Positions 27,472 through 35,724 of a stretch of DNA of 64,000 nucleotides are shown one piece after another. Position 1 is the stretch's first letter. Every line of letters begins with the position of its first letter. The notes under the pieces were generated by a model. It was not told the origin of the DNA. It saw nothing but the letters and a program-made list of their open reading frames with translations, and searched no databases. Origin of the DNA: UBA1081 sp045535305 (lineage in GTDB: Bacteria; Bacillota; Clostridia; Oscillospirales; Acutalibacteraceae); NCBI GenBank assembly GCA_045535305.1, contig JAZSLJ010000001.1:1-64000 (forward strand). The letters run 5' to 3'. Made by a program: the position numbers and the translations under genes.

Positions 27472-28854
27472 ATGAAAAAATCATTAATTTTTATAATAAT
27501 TTTAATTCTTACTTTTATACCTGTTTTTTCAGTAACTTCATATGCGGAATATTATAACACAAGAGTCAGCGCAGATATGCATTCGGAAGCTTATCTGCTT
27601 GTAAATACTGATACGGGCGCTGTAATTTTCTCGGAGAATGCTGATAAGCAGATGAAATGTGCATCTCTTGTAAAAATTGCAACCATGGCTGTAGTTGCGG
27701 ATAATTGCAATGACCTTGATGAAATTGTTACCGTAACCGAATCTTCACTTGCACCGCTTAAAAATGTTTACAGTGCATCTTGCAACCTTAAAGCAGGTGA
27801 ACAGATTTCAGTCAGAAATCTGCTTTACTGTGCCATGCTTAAAAATGCAAATGATGCCTGTAATGTTCTTGCAGAGTATATCGGCGGCAGTATAGAAAAT
27901 TTTGTTGTTATGATGAATGATTTTGCAAAGAGTCTGGGTTGTACAAATACCAATTTTACCAATGCTCACGGCCTTGATGAAGAAGGGGAGTACACCTCTG
28001 CATATGATATGTATCTTATGACTCAATATGCAATGAAGAATTCCGTTCTGGCAGATATGGCGGCAACGGTTAAGTATACCATACCTGCAACCAATGTCAG
28101 CGAGGAGCGTAATCTTACCTCTGTATGCGATATAATCAAAAGCGGAACAAGATATTATTATGAGTACGCAAAAGGCTTTAAAACAGGTCAGACTGACGGT
28201 GCACAGAGATGCGCAGCCGTTGTTGCAACAAAGGATGCCTATACCTATATAGCAATCGTTCTGGGCGGGCCTAATAAATGTGTTGATAACTGCGGCTATC
28301 CCGATAATACTGCATTGTATGACGTAAGAAGAATGCTCAAATGGGCTTATAATAATCTTAAAATGACTACAATCGCAGAAACAACGGATATGATAACAAC
28401 TGCACCTGTTGCTCATTCTTCACAGACTGATACAGTGCGTCTTGTGCCGCAGACTCAGCTTCAGGCGTTGTTGTTAAGCTCAGTTGATTCATCGAGTTTT
28501 GAATATGTAATAGATGTGCAGGAAGATATCAAAGCACCTGTAAAAAAAGGTCAGGTGCTCGGTACTGTCAAAATAAGATATGCAGACAGCGTGATTGCAA
28601 GTGTAAATCTTGTATCGGCGGAAGATATTTCCCGCAACGGATTCCTTTATTTTGTTGATGGATTAAAAAATGTTATCACATCGCCCATATTCCTTATAAT
28701 TTTCGGCCTGGTGCTTATAGGAATATTTATTTACGTTGCCCTTGTGTACAATAAACACAGAAAACAGAAAAAGCAAAGCCACGAAAGACTGCGTAAAATA
28801 AAAGAAGATAATAATTTTGACAATGCTGACCTTAATGAGGTTTACAGAGAATAA
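27472..28854 (+). CDS. D-alanyl-D-alanine carboxypeptidase (S11), membrane anchored
   Basis: A signal peptide (about 1-25, ending TSYA) precedes an S11 peptidase domain: SxxK is SLVK (CASLVKIATM), and the third motif is KTG (GFKTGQTDGAQ). The middle motif, normally SxN, reads NAN (LKNANDACNVL), so the Ser is replaced. A PBP5-type C-terminal beta domain (about 310-390) and a C-terminal membrane segment with a basic tail (FLIIFGLVLIGIFIYVALVY) follow. It trims peptidoglycan stems. ATG 27472 fits MKK-signal peptide form; an upstream GTG at 27460 is less likely. Confidence 0.88.
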   Translation: MKKSLIFIIILILTFIPVFSVTSYAEYYNTRVSADMHSEAYLLVNTDTGAVIFSENADKQMKCASLVKIATMAVVADNCNDLDEIVTVTESSLAPLKNVYSASCNLKAGEQISVRNLLYCAMLKNANDACNVLAEYIGGSIENFVVMMNDFAKSLGCTNTNFTNAHGLDEEGEYTSAYDMYLMTQYAMKNSVLADMAATVKYTIPATNVSEERNLTSVCDIIKSGTRYYYEYAKGFKTGQTDGAQRCAAVVATKDAYTYIAIVLGGPNKCVDNCGYPDNTALYDVRRMLKWAYNNLKMTTIAETTDMITTAPVAHSSQTDTVRLVPQTQLQALLLSSVDSSSFEYVIDVQEDIKAPVKKGQVLGTVKIRYADSVIASVNLVSAEDISRNGFLYFVDGLKNVITSPIFLIIFGLVLIGIFIYVALVYNKHRKQKKQSHERLRKIKEDNNFDNADLNEVYRE

Positions 28855-28856
28855 AA

Positions 28857-28890
28857 AAATCACCGTATCGGGCTTCTGATACGGTGAAAA
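28857..28890. terminator. Bidirectional terminator
   Basis: Stem TCACCGTATC/GATACGGTGA flanked by A-run and T-run, between convergent genes ending at 28854 and 28921. Confidence 0.8.
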
Positions 28891-28920
28891 TTTTTATGTT
28901 TGTTAAGTAGTGGGATATTT

Positions 28921-29655
28921 TTAATGTCCATTCGGGATGCTGTCTGACATTCCCTTTTCTTTTGTTAAATCAGCGTGAAGCAAATCCGCAAATGTAATAA
29001 CAAGCAGTATTTCTGCAAACCATATTGCTTTTGTGCCGAAGAAACGGCATAATACCGTTGCAAGAATAACGCCGAGAATAAATACGCCTATCATTCCTGC
29101 ATGGAAAAGGCTTCTTTTTATAAAATTGATTTCATCCTTATGTTTCAGCCATTTTACAAGATAAACACCCACATTTCTTACGTGTGCAGTACAGAATGTG
29201 GTTGCCATAGGGATTTTTTCTGCGGCTCTGAATGTGTTGTATTGCATTGAGCACATAAAATTTACAATAATGTGGCAGATTTGTACAGGTGCGGATTCTG
29301 GAATAAAGCCGATGATAAGCACCATAACTATTTCAAAAGCAACAAATGCGGTATCCCATCGTAAGGGACTGTGCTTATTGACTCTTTTTGGCAGGAATTC
29401 CGAAATCATTGTACCGCTCAGGTACGAAACCATAGGAATCAGATAATAAAGAGCGTTGCTCCAGTTACCGTTACCCACAGCAAGTCCGAACATAACAAAG
29501 TTAGCCGTCTGTGCGTTGCAGAACACTCCGCCCCTGCTTGAAAATGTATAGCCGCCGAAAAATCCGCCTATACACATCATAAGTGCAAATATCCACCAAC
29601 GCTCACATTCAAGCAGAAAACTGTCATTTTCCTGCTTTTTTTTAATAGTATCCAT
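28921..29655 (-). CDS. YoaK/DUF1275 family membrane protein
   Basis: The 244-residue protein has about six membrane segments and the family start: a region after the first helix reads GGFFGGYTFSSRGGVFCN followed by AQTANFV, which matches the DUF1275 motif with GN/AQTGN. Function is unknown. The start codon overlaps the phosphoribosyltransferase stop by one base (TAATG), so the two genes are translationally coupled. That hints at a role in nucleobase handling, but this is only context. Confidence 0.8.
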   Translation of the reverse strand: MDTIKKKQENDSFLLECERWWIFALMMCIGGFFGGYTFSSRGGVFCNAQTANFVMFGLAVGNGNWSNALYYLIPMVSYLSGTMISEFLPKRVNKHSPLRWDTAFVAFEIVMVLIIGFIPESAPVQICHIIVNFMCSMQYNTFRAAEKIPMATTFCTAHVRNVGVYLVKWLKHKDEINFIKRSLFHAGMIGVFILGVILATVLCRFFGTKAIWFAEILLVITFADLLHADLTKEKGMSDSIPNGH

Positions 29656-30206
29656 TATTTTACAGTGCCGTCGGGATTGAATAAGGGGAGCTTTTCAAGA
29701 TATACAATGTCATCTCTGTCCTGAGCATCACCTTCGGCAAGAATTGTCATTTTACCGCAAACCTCGCCGCCAGTCTGTTTAACAAGCTCTTCGATAGCTC
29801 TTAATGATTCACCTGTAGAGATAACGTCGTCAACAATCAGTATCTTTTTGCCCTTCATCATTTCTGCATCTGCTGTGTCAAGGTAAAGCTTCTGCTCGCC
29901 TGCAGTTGTAATAGACTGTACTGTAACCTCAAGCACACCTGTCATATAAAGCTTGGGTTTCTTTCTTACAAGAAAATATTTGCTGTCGCCGTGCTGACGA
30001 GCCATTTCGTGAATAAGAGGAATACCCTTTGCTTCAGCAGTGATAAGATAATCGTATTTAGGTGCTTTTTTCAAAAGCTCTCTTGCACAGGCAACGGTAA
30101 GCTCCGCATCACCGAATATTACAAAAGCTCCGATGTAAAGGTCGTCCGTAACCTTGCAAAGGGGTAATGCTCTGTCAAGACCTGCAATATTCATTTTATA
30201 GTCCAT
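29655..30206 (-). CDS. Phosphoribosyltransferase, adenine/xanthine type
   Basis: The 183-residue type I PRTase has the PRPP loop ILIVDDVISTGES and an earlier ITAEAKGIPLIHEMA stretch as in Apt/Xpt-like enzymes. It would make a purine nucleotide from a base and PRPP. I start at ATG 30206 because GGAGG is 7 nt upstream; an ATG at 30224 precedes that site. Which base is used cannot be told. It is followed by a DUF1275 membrane protein. Confidence 0.82.
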   Translation of the reverse strand: MDYKMNIAGLDRALPLCKVTDDLYIGAFVIFGDAELTVACARELLKKAPKYDYLITAEAKGIPLIHEMARQHGDSKYFLVRKKPKLYMTGVLEVTVQSITTAGEQKLYLDTADAEMMKGKKILIVDDVISTGESLRAIEELVKQTGGEVCGKMTILAEGDAQDRDDIVYLEKLPLFNPDGTVK

Positions 30207-30239
30207 TTTATAACCTCCAAACATAAATCTACAAATATC

Positions 30240-30267
30240 ATTATAATCTATACAAAAAAAATGTCAA
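30240..30267 (-). promoter_or_regulatory. Promoter for the phosphoribosyltransferase gene
   Basis: On the minus strand TTGACA (30267-30262) and TATAAT (30245-30240), both consensus, with a 16-bp spacer. Confidence 0.75.
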
Positions 30268-30363
30268 TCCCAAAAAAATCTATTAATTTTTTTATAAAAG
30301 ACTATTAATATATAAAAAAGTGTGCTACAATAATTCTACTATGATCACGGAGAGTGAATAATT

Positions 30364-31125
30364 ATGACCGATGTAAAGATAATTTCGCACAGAGGCGCAA
30401 ACAGATACGCACCGCAGAACACTTTGCCCGCATTTGAAAAATCCATTCAGCTTCTTGCAGACGGAGTGGAAACGGATATACATATGACAAAAGACGGAGT
30501 GCCTGTTCTCTGCCATAATTATACAATCAATGATACAAGCAACGGTATGGGTACTATTGCATCGTATACTATTGATGAGCTTAAAAGATTCGATTTCGGT
30601 GCATATTATTCATCTGCATTCAGAGGCACACCTATTCCCACCCTCGATGAATTCCTTGAGCTTATTGCATCATCGGATATTGAAATTATGAATATTGAGC
30701 TTAAAAAGCCCCGTGCAAATGAAACAGATATTGTAAAAAAGACCATAGCAGCGGTTAAAGCACACGGTCTTTTCAACAGACTTCTTATCTCAAGCTTCAG
30801 TTCAACCCTTCTTGTAGAGGCAAAAAAGCTTGACCCCAGATGTAAAACAGGTTATCTTTATTCTCCCAATAATTTTTATTCCCCGTGGCAGCTTGTAAAT
30901 CCGGTAGGTTTTGCCAAACGCATCGGTGCCGATGCTTTGCATCCTATGGATATTTACGTCAGTCCTCTTTATGTTAAACTGGCTCATTCTCAGGGCATTA
31001 AGGTTAATGTATGGACTGTAAACAGCGATTTTGCAATAAAACGCCTTATCAGATGCGGTGTTGACGGTATTATTACCGATTGTCCCGATAGGGTATGGCA
31101 AATTAAAAACGAAATGAACAGATGA
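30364..31125 (+). CDS. Glycerophosphodiester phosphodiesterase
   Basis: The 253-residue GDPD has IISHRGANRYAPQNTLPAF (catalytic His-Arg and Glu region), VETDIHMTKDGVPVLCH and NVWTVNSD near the end. It hydrolyses glycerophosphodiesters to G3P and an alcohol. No signal peptide: cytoplasmic form. GGAGAG precedes ATG, and a TACAAT -10-like hexamer is at 30326-30331. An RNA methyltransferase gene follows after 8 nt. Confidence 0.92.
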   Translation: MTDVKIISHRGANRYAPQNTLPAFEKSIQLLADGVETDIHMTKDGVPVLCHNYTINDTSNGMGTIASYTIDELKRFDFGAYYSSAFRGTPIPTLDEFLELIASSDIEIMNIELKKPRANETDIVKKTIAAVKAHGLFNRLLISSFSSTLLVEAKKLDPRCKTGYLYSPNNFYSPWQLVNPVGFAKRIGADALHPMDIYVSPLYVKLAHSQGIKVNVWTVNSDFAIKRLIRCGVDGIITDCPDRVWQIKNEMNR

Positions 31126-31133
31126 GGTAATGT

Positions 31134-32249
31134 ATGAAAATTAATTTTGTAGTTCCGTGTCTGCTGGGTCTTGAAGCTCCTATTGCAGAGGAGTTAAGAG
31201 AAATGGGTGCATCGGATGTAGCCGCAGAAAACGGCAGAGTTCTCTTTTCAGGTGATGAGAGTATTCTTGCAAGAGCAAATATATGCTCAAGATTTTCCGA
31301 AAGAATACAGATTCTTATGGGAACTTTTGAAGCCCATTCTTTTGAAGATCTTTTTCAGGGTACAAAACGTCTTCCTTGGGAAAATTGGATAGGAAAAGAG
31401 GATAAATTCCCCGTAAAGGGATATTCTCTCAATTCTGACCTTTTCAGCGTCAGCGACTGTCAGGCAATTATCAAAAAAGCAGTTGTTGAAAGGCTTAAAA
31501 CAAAGTACCATGTTGAATGGTTTAAGGAAACAGGCGCACTGTATCAGATTCAGTTTTCAATTATGAAAAACAAGGTCAGTATGCTTATTGATACCACAGG
31601 TGCAGGTCTTCATAAGAGAGGCTACAGACCTGCTTCAAATGCGGCTCCCATAAAGGAAACTCTTGCGGCGGCACTTTGCTATTTTGCAAGACTGCGTGAT
31701 TTCCATACACTTTACGACCCGATGTGCGGTTCAGGTACAATTCTTACCGAGGGTGCAATGATGGTTAAAAACATTGCCCCCGGCGTTAACAGACATTTCA
31801 CTGCAGAGAGCTGGAAACAGATTCCCGCTGAGATCTGGCAGCAGGAGAGAGAGCGTGCAAGAAGCCTTGAAAAAACCGATATTCCATTTAAGGCATACGG
31901 CTCGGATATTGATGCACAGGCTCTTAAAATCGCAAAGGAAAATGCCGAAAGAGCAGGCGTTGCCGACCTTATAAGCTTCAAAAAAGCCGATGTAGCCGAT
32001 TTTAAACCCGAAACCGAACGCGGTACGGTTATTATCAACCCGCCTTACGGCGAAAGACTTATGGATGTATCGTCTGTTCAACAGCTTTACAAAAATATCG
32101 GTAAAGTGTTTACCCCTCAGCGCGGTTGGGCTTATTATATAATTACTGCCGACGAGGATTTTGAAAAGTCATTCGGCAGAAAAGCAGATAAAAGAAGAAA
32201 GCTTTATAACGGCATGATAAAATGTCAGTTATATATGTATTATAAATGA
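31134..32249 (+). CDS. THUMP-domain 23S rRNA guanine-N2 methyltransferase (RlmL-N/YpsC type)
   Basis: The N-terminal ferredoxin-like/THUMP region (about 1-150: FVVPCLLGLEAPIAEEL) is followed by a UPF0020 methyltransferase domain. This shows HKRGYRP, DPMCGSGTILTEGA (SAM loop) and IINPPYGERL (NPPY motif for amino-group methylation). At 371 residues it corresponds to YpsC of Bacillus. It modifies 23S rRNA guanine in the cytoplasm. It overlaps the pentapeptide gene by ATGA. Confidence 0.9.
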   Translation: MKINFVVPCLLGLEAPIAEELREMGASDVAAENGRVLFSGDESILARANICSRFSERIQILMGTFEAHSFEDLFQGTKRLPWENWIGKEDKFPVKGYSLNSDLFSVSDCQAIIKKAVVERLKTKYHVEWFKETGALYQIQFSIMKNKVSMLIDTTGAGLHKRGYRPASNAAPIKETLAAALCYFARLRDFHTLYDPMCGSGTILTEGAMMVKNIAPGVNRHFTAESWKQIPAEIWQQERERARSLEKTDIPFKAYGSDIDAQALKIAKENAERAGVADLISFKKADVADFKPETERGTVIINPPYGERLMDVSSVQQLYKNIGKVFTPQRGWAYYIITADEDFEKSFGRKADKRRKLYNGMIKCQLYMYYK

Positions 32250-32851
32250 TTATGGAAAATATAATTGCAAAAGTAAAATTAGATGATGCGTACATAGAAA
32301 ATGTTACGTTCAGCGACCGTTCTGTGGAATGTTGTGATTTTTCGGGCGTAGATTATCAGTGCGTTGTTTTTGAAAACTGCCGTTTTGAAAAGTGCAGTTT
32401 TGATAAATCCGCCTTTGTGGATACAAAATTCACAGGTTGCATATTCATTAATTGCAAGTTCAAGAGTGCATATTTAAAGAATTGCGAAATCACAAATTGC
32501 CGTTTTGATTACTCCGATTTTTCAGACAGCCACTTAAAGGAAATTGTTTTTACAAAAACATCCTGCTGTTTCGCTCTTTTTTCTGAATCAAAACTTGAAA
32601 ATGTCCGTTTTGCAGAGTGCGATTTAAAAATGGCAGTTCTTGCAGAGGTCAAGCTTAAGCATACGGAGTTTATAGATGTGAATCTGGAAAGTGCGGATTT
32701 CTTTAAGACAAGCCTTAAAAACGTTGATTTGTCAAGCTGCAGAATCGAAGGTATCACAGTTTCCGATAATTTTAAGGAGCTTAAGGGCTTGCGTCTTAAT
32801 GCTTCACAAGCGCAGGATATCGCACAGATTTTAGGAGTAAAATTCATATAA
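32246..32851 (+). CDS. Pentapeptide-repeat protein
   Basis: From about residue 18 to 175 nearly every fifth residue is Phe or Leu in the pattern of pentapeptide repeats (for example CVVFENCRFEKCSFDKSAF and NCRFDYSDFSD), which form a right-handed quadrilateral beta-helix. No signal peptide or membrane segment. Some family members mimic DNA and protect gyrase (Qnr, MfpA), but nothing here specifically supports that. Cys-rich repeat faces are notable. It overlaps the RNA methyltransferase stop; an alternative ATG is at 32252. Confidence 0.85.
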   Translation: MIMENIIAKVKLDDAYIENVTFSDRSVECCDFSGVDYQCVVFENCRFEKCSFDKSAFVDTKFTGCIFINCKFKSAYLKNCEITNCRFDYSDFSDSHLKEIVFTKTSCCFALFSESKLENVRFAECDLKMAVLAEVKLKHTEFIDVNLESADFFKTSLKNVDLSSCRIEGITVSDNFKELKGLRLNASQAQDIAQILGVKFI

Positions 32852-32853
32852 GC

Positions 32854-32891
32854 AAAAAAAGAAAGGACACGTGAGTGTCCTTTCTTTTTTT
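32854..32891. terminator. Bidirectional terminator
   Basis: 17-bp arms (A-run, GAAAGGACAC with GTGTCCTTTC, T-run) around a GTGA tetraloop. It serves the convergent genes on both sides. Confidence 0.9.
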
Positions 32892-33441
32892 ATGCTATTG
32901 ATGTAATCAGTTGTGAAATCATACCCGTTGCAGCTTCGCCGCTTCCGATAAGAGCCGCTGTGCCGTAAGATGCAACCGAAACGATAATACCCGCAATAAG
33001 TACACCGAGAGCAATAATCGGTATAGCCTTTTTGATGTCAATGTCAAGTAACGCTGCAAAGAGTGCACCTGTCCATGCGCCTGTACCGGGCAGGGGAATA
33101 GCAACGAAGAGCAAAAGTCCCCACTGCTTGTATTTCATGATTTTGTCTTTGTTCTTTTCCGTTTTTGCTTCAAGCTTGGCAATAAATTTTGCAAAGAATT
33201 TGAATCTTCTCAAAAACTCAAAAATCTTTTTGATGAAAAGAATAATAAACGGAACAGGTACCATATTTGCAATGTAGCAAATGATAAATGCCTTCCATAA
33301 CGGAACGCTCAGCAGTACAGCGGCGATGAGACCGCCTCTGAGCTCAAGTATAGGTAAAAGCGAAATAATAAAAATCGTTATTTCAGCTGGGATAGTATTT
33401 CCGAAAAATTCAACAAGAAAATTAGCTAATGTTTCAGCCAA
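32890..33441 (-). CDS. COG2426-type small multidrug export protein
   Basis: The 183-residue membrane protein has about five hydrophobic segments and the family motifs LLPILELRGGLIAA and LFVAIPLPGTGAWTGAL. The family is annotated as a putative small multidrug exporter on thin evidence; it also resembles SNARE-associated/DedA topology. The start codon is TTG (33441), with AAGGAG 10 nt upstream; no ATG fits. It follows the Nudix gene by 14 nt on the same strand. Confidence 0.82.
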   Translation of the reverse strand: MAETLANFLVEFFGNTIPAEITIFIISLLPILELRGGLIAAVLLSVPLWKAFIICYIANMVPVPFIILFIKKIFEFLRRFKFFAKFIAKLEAKTEKNKDKIMKYKQWGLLLFVAIPLPGTGAWTGALFAALLDIDIKKAIPIIALGVLIAGIIVSVASYGTAALIGSGEAATGMISQLITSIA

Positions 33442-33455
33442 TTAAAAACATCTCC

Positions 33456-34187
33456 TTAGTTTTTGTTACTGCGCAAAAATTCGTATGATGACGTAAGAAT
33501 ACTCTTGTCATTTTCAAATTTCAACTGTTTCAGCGCACTTTCGTAGTCCAGCCAGATATAGTCATCAATTTCTTCCTGCTGAATCAAAGTTTTTGAATCA
33601 GTAGTGCTTGCCAAAAAGATAGTAACCCGTTTTTCAACCTTGCCGGCAATTTTATACTCGGATGTTGAACTGTAACCGTCAATAATATTTATATGCAGAC
33701 CGGTTTCTTCCAATACCTCACGCTTTGCGGTTTGCTGACGTGTTTCACCGCGCTCGATATGACCTTTGGGGAATCCCCAATGAGCACTGCGCTTGTTTTT
33801 GATAAGCAGAAACTTGCGAATGCCGCCCAGATCTTTAAAAACTACTGCACCGCAGGAGCTTTCATACAGACATTCAAGCTTGTAGGGTCTGTTTTTTTCA
33901 AGAAATTTAATAGCATCCTCAATTTCAAAATTAATGTATCTTGATTTTTTGGGAGCAACGATAATATAATTAGGCCTTTTGTCCTGATGACGAACAACGG
34001 CAATAATCCTTCCTTCAAAAATATTGACAGGGTGGTTTATACCCATAACGCAGGCAGACTGAATAAAAGTTCGTTTTTCTGTCTTTATTTCGGCTACACC
34101 GAAATTCAGCATATACTTGGTATTAGTTTTGCTGTCAAAGGAATTGAAGGGTTTAGTGATTCTTACTTTGACACTTTTGCCCAACAT
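33456..34187 (-). CDS. Degenerate inorganic pyrophosphatase-like domain fused to Nudix hydrolase
   Basis: Residues about 1-100 resemble a family I inorganic pyrophosphatase: GKSVKVRITKPFNS, YMLNFGVAE, then ACVMGINHPVNIFEGRIIAV and NYIIVAPKK. The family metal-binding DAYVLG is SACVMG here, so the Asp is lost. Residues about 110-243 are a Nudix domain with the box GHIERGETRQQTA followed by KREVLEETGL, close to Ap4A hydrolases. Nudix enzymes cleave nucleoside diphosphate derivatives. AAGGAAG precedes ATG. The N-terminal assignment is by eye. Confidence 0.75.
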   Translation of the reverse strand: MLGKSVKVRITKPFNSFDSKTNTKYMLNFGVAEIKTEKRTFIQSACVMGINHPVNIFEGRIIAVVRHQDKRPNYIIVAPKKSRYINFEIEDAIKFLEKNRPYKLECLYESSCGAVVFKDLGGIRKFLLIKNKRSAHWGFPKGHIERGETRQQTAKREVLEETGLHINIIDGYSSTSEYKIAGKVEKRVTIFLASTTDSKTLIQQEEIDDYIWLDYESALKQLKFENDKSILTSSYEFLRSNKN

Positions 34188-34316
34188 AAAAAATTCTTCC
34201 TTACTAAAAGATATATAGAACCATTATACATTAAAAGCGTATATGTTGCAAGGCTTTTTGAAGAAAAATTTATATATCGGAAAAACTAACCACACAAATC
34301 CGTAATTAAAAAAACA

Positions 34317-34342
34317 AGGGCAACGGCGAACCGCTACCCTTA
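34317..34342 (-). terminator. Terminator of the polysaccharide deacetylase gene
   Basis: On the minus strand AAGGGTAGCGG/CCGTTGCCCTT closes over a TTCG loop and is followed by GTTTTTTT. The two wobble pairs are stable only in minus-strand RNA, which fixes its direction. Confidence 0.8.
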
Positions 34343-34368
34343 AAAACTTGATTTAACCGTCATAGCCT

Positions 34369-35130
34369 TTATTGTACTTGCATCTGTGTACCGTTAATAT
34401 CAATTTTATAATCGGATTTGTAAATTAGTTCTCCCACTGTTACGGGAACAAATCCGTTTTCCTTAAGATAATCAAGAATTTCCGGCAACGCCTCTGCAGT
34501 ATGCTCCGTACCCGAATGCAACTGAATAATTGAACCGCTTGCTGTTTTTGATTTAATTCTTTCCGTAATCTCCTGTGGGGTGATATTTTTCCAATCAACA
34601 GAATCCACATCCCATTGAATCGTTACCATGCCGAGATTTTCGGCGGCGGAGATTGTTTTGTTGTCGTATGCACCCGATGGTGCTCTGAACAGGGTGGGAG
34701 AGTGTCCCGTAATGCTTCTGATTGTTTCATTGCATTTCTGAATATCGAGCATAATATCTTCATAATTCATCGACGGCATATCTTTGTGTGAATATGAATG
34801 ATTTCCTATCTCATGCCCTGCATCATAGATTTTCTGCACTTCATCTATGTAATCATCAGCCCATGAGCCTAAAAGGAAAAATGTCGCCTTGACATTATAT
34901 TTGTCAAGCGTTGCAAGAATAGAGTCAATATCTGAATTGCCGACTGCACAATTAAAAGTAATTGCGACTTTGTTTTCAGTTGTGTCTACATTGTAAATGG
35001 GTATCATTCTCGCTTCGGCAGATACCGCATCCGACAATGTACTTGCCGTAAGAAATATCCCCAATACAACAGCAATAATTACCATCGCTGTAATGATCAC
35101 TGACTTTAACTTTACTGATAAAATTTTCAT
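34369..35130 (-). CDS. Polysaccharide deacetylase (CE4, PdaB-like), intact copy
   Basis: An N-terminal membrane anchor/signal (about 10-32) precedes a NodB domain. Motif 2 is HSYSHKDM (metal His), motif 3 RAPSGAYD, motif 4 VDSVDWK, motif 5 IIQLHSG. In motif 1 the family TFD reads TFNCAVGN, replacing the catalytic-base Asp by Asn. CE4 enzymes remove N-acetyl groups from peptidoglycan or chitin-like glycans; sporulation PdaB is a relative. It is the only complete copy; decayed relatives lie at 46423, 52341 and 57880. Confidence 0.85.
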   Translation of the reverse strand: MKILSVKLKSVIITAMVIIAVVLGIFLTASTLSDAVSAEARMIPIYNVDTTENKVAITFNCAVGNSDIDSILATLDKYNVKATFFLLGSWADDYIDEVQKIYDAGHEIGNHSYSHKDMPSMNYEDIMLDIQKCNETIRSITGHSPTLFRAPSGAYDNKTISAAENLGMVTIQWDVDSVDWKNITPQEITERIKSKTASGSIIQLHSGTEHTAEALPEILDYLKENGFVPVTVGELIYKSDYKIDINGTQMQVQ

Positions 35131-35203
35131 AAAACTGCCCCTTTCCGCTATTTTATATGAACGGAAAAGGGCAATTATTATTTAGTTGAATGTGTTGCGA
35201 ATG

Positions 35204-35689
35204 TTATTTGAGAATTTTAAACTTGCCTATAATGGGAAGCTCCTTTGCTTTTCCACCCAGAGCATTTATTATTCCGATAATGGCCAAAACTGTAACAATC
35301 AATGCTGCAATGGGAGCAATTATCCAGCCGATAATCGGTATTATCGCAACTACAGAGGATACGATAACTCCGAGAAAGAGTATAAATCCCTGATTGGTGT
35401 GAAATCTTGCAAACTTAGAGTCCTTTGCCGCAAGAAGAGGAATGAGAAATATTATGTATGCAAGCACTGCCATAATTTTGTTTTTCTCAATATCATCTGC
35501 GGAATATTCTGCAGTATTATCGGCAGTATTGTTCAGCTGTGCAACTTTTGATGCGAAATCATTTGCGTCTGTTGCATTGGTCTCCATTTCAGCCGATATA
35601 TTTTCCGGCTGCTGAATGGCTGAGCCGCATATGGGGCAGAATTTTGTGTTTTCGTCAAGATTTGTACCGCATTTTACACAATTAGTCAT
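35204..35689 (-). CDS. Zinc-ribbon DUF4870-like membrane protein
   Basis: The 161-residue protein starts with a zinc ribbon (CVKCGTNL then CPICGSA), followed by a polar linker. Three or four membrane segments follow (KIMAVLAYIIFLIPLLAAKD, then FHTNQGFILFLGVIVSS), matching DUF4870/Tic20-like proteins. Function unknown. AAGGAGG precedes ATG 35689. It is the last gene of a minus-strand run that includes several other zinc-ribbon proteins. Confidence 0.75.
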   Translation of the reverse strand: MTNCVKCGTNLDENTKFCPICGSAIQQPENISAEMETNATDANDFASKVAQLNNTADNTAEYSADDIEKNKIMAVLAYIIFLIPLLAAKDSKFARFHTNQGFILFLGVIVSSVVAIIPIIGWIIAPIAALIVTVLAIIGIINALGGKAKELPIIGKFKILK

Positions 35690-35724
35690 ATTAAATACCT
35701 CCTTTTTTAATTAAAAGCTTTGTT

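Noticed and set aside
27808..28416. 202-codon antisense frame in the second carboxypeptidase gene
   Set aside because: Shadow of the S11 gene; Cys/Ile-rich with no domain and no ribosome site.
32246..32851. Pentapeptide protein as a quinolone-resistance (Qnr) gene
   Set aside because: Only the repeat pattern is shared; the characteristic loops of Qnr cannot be recognised, and it sits in an RNA methyltransferase operon.
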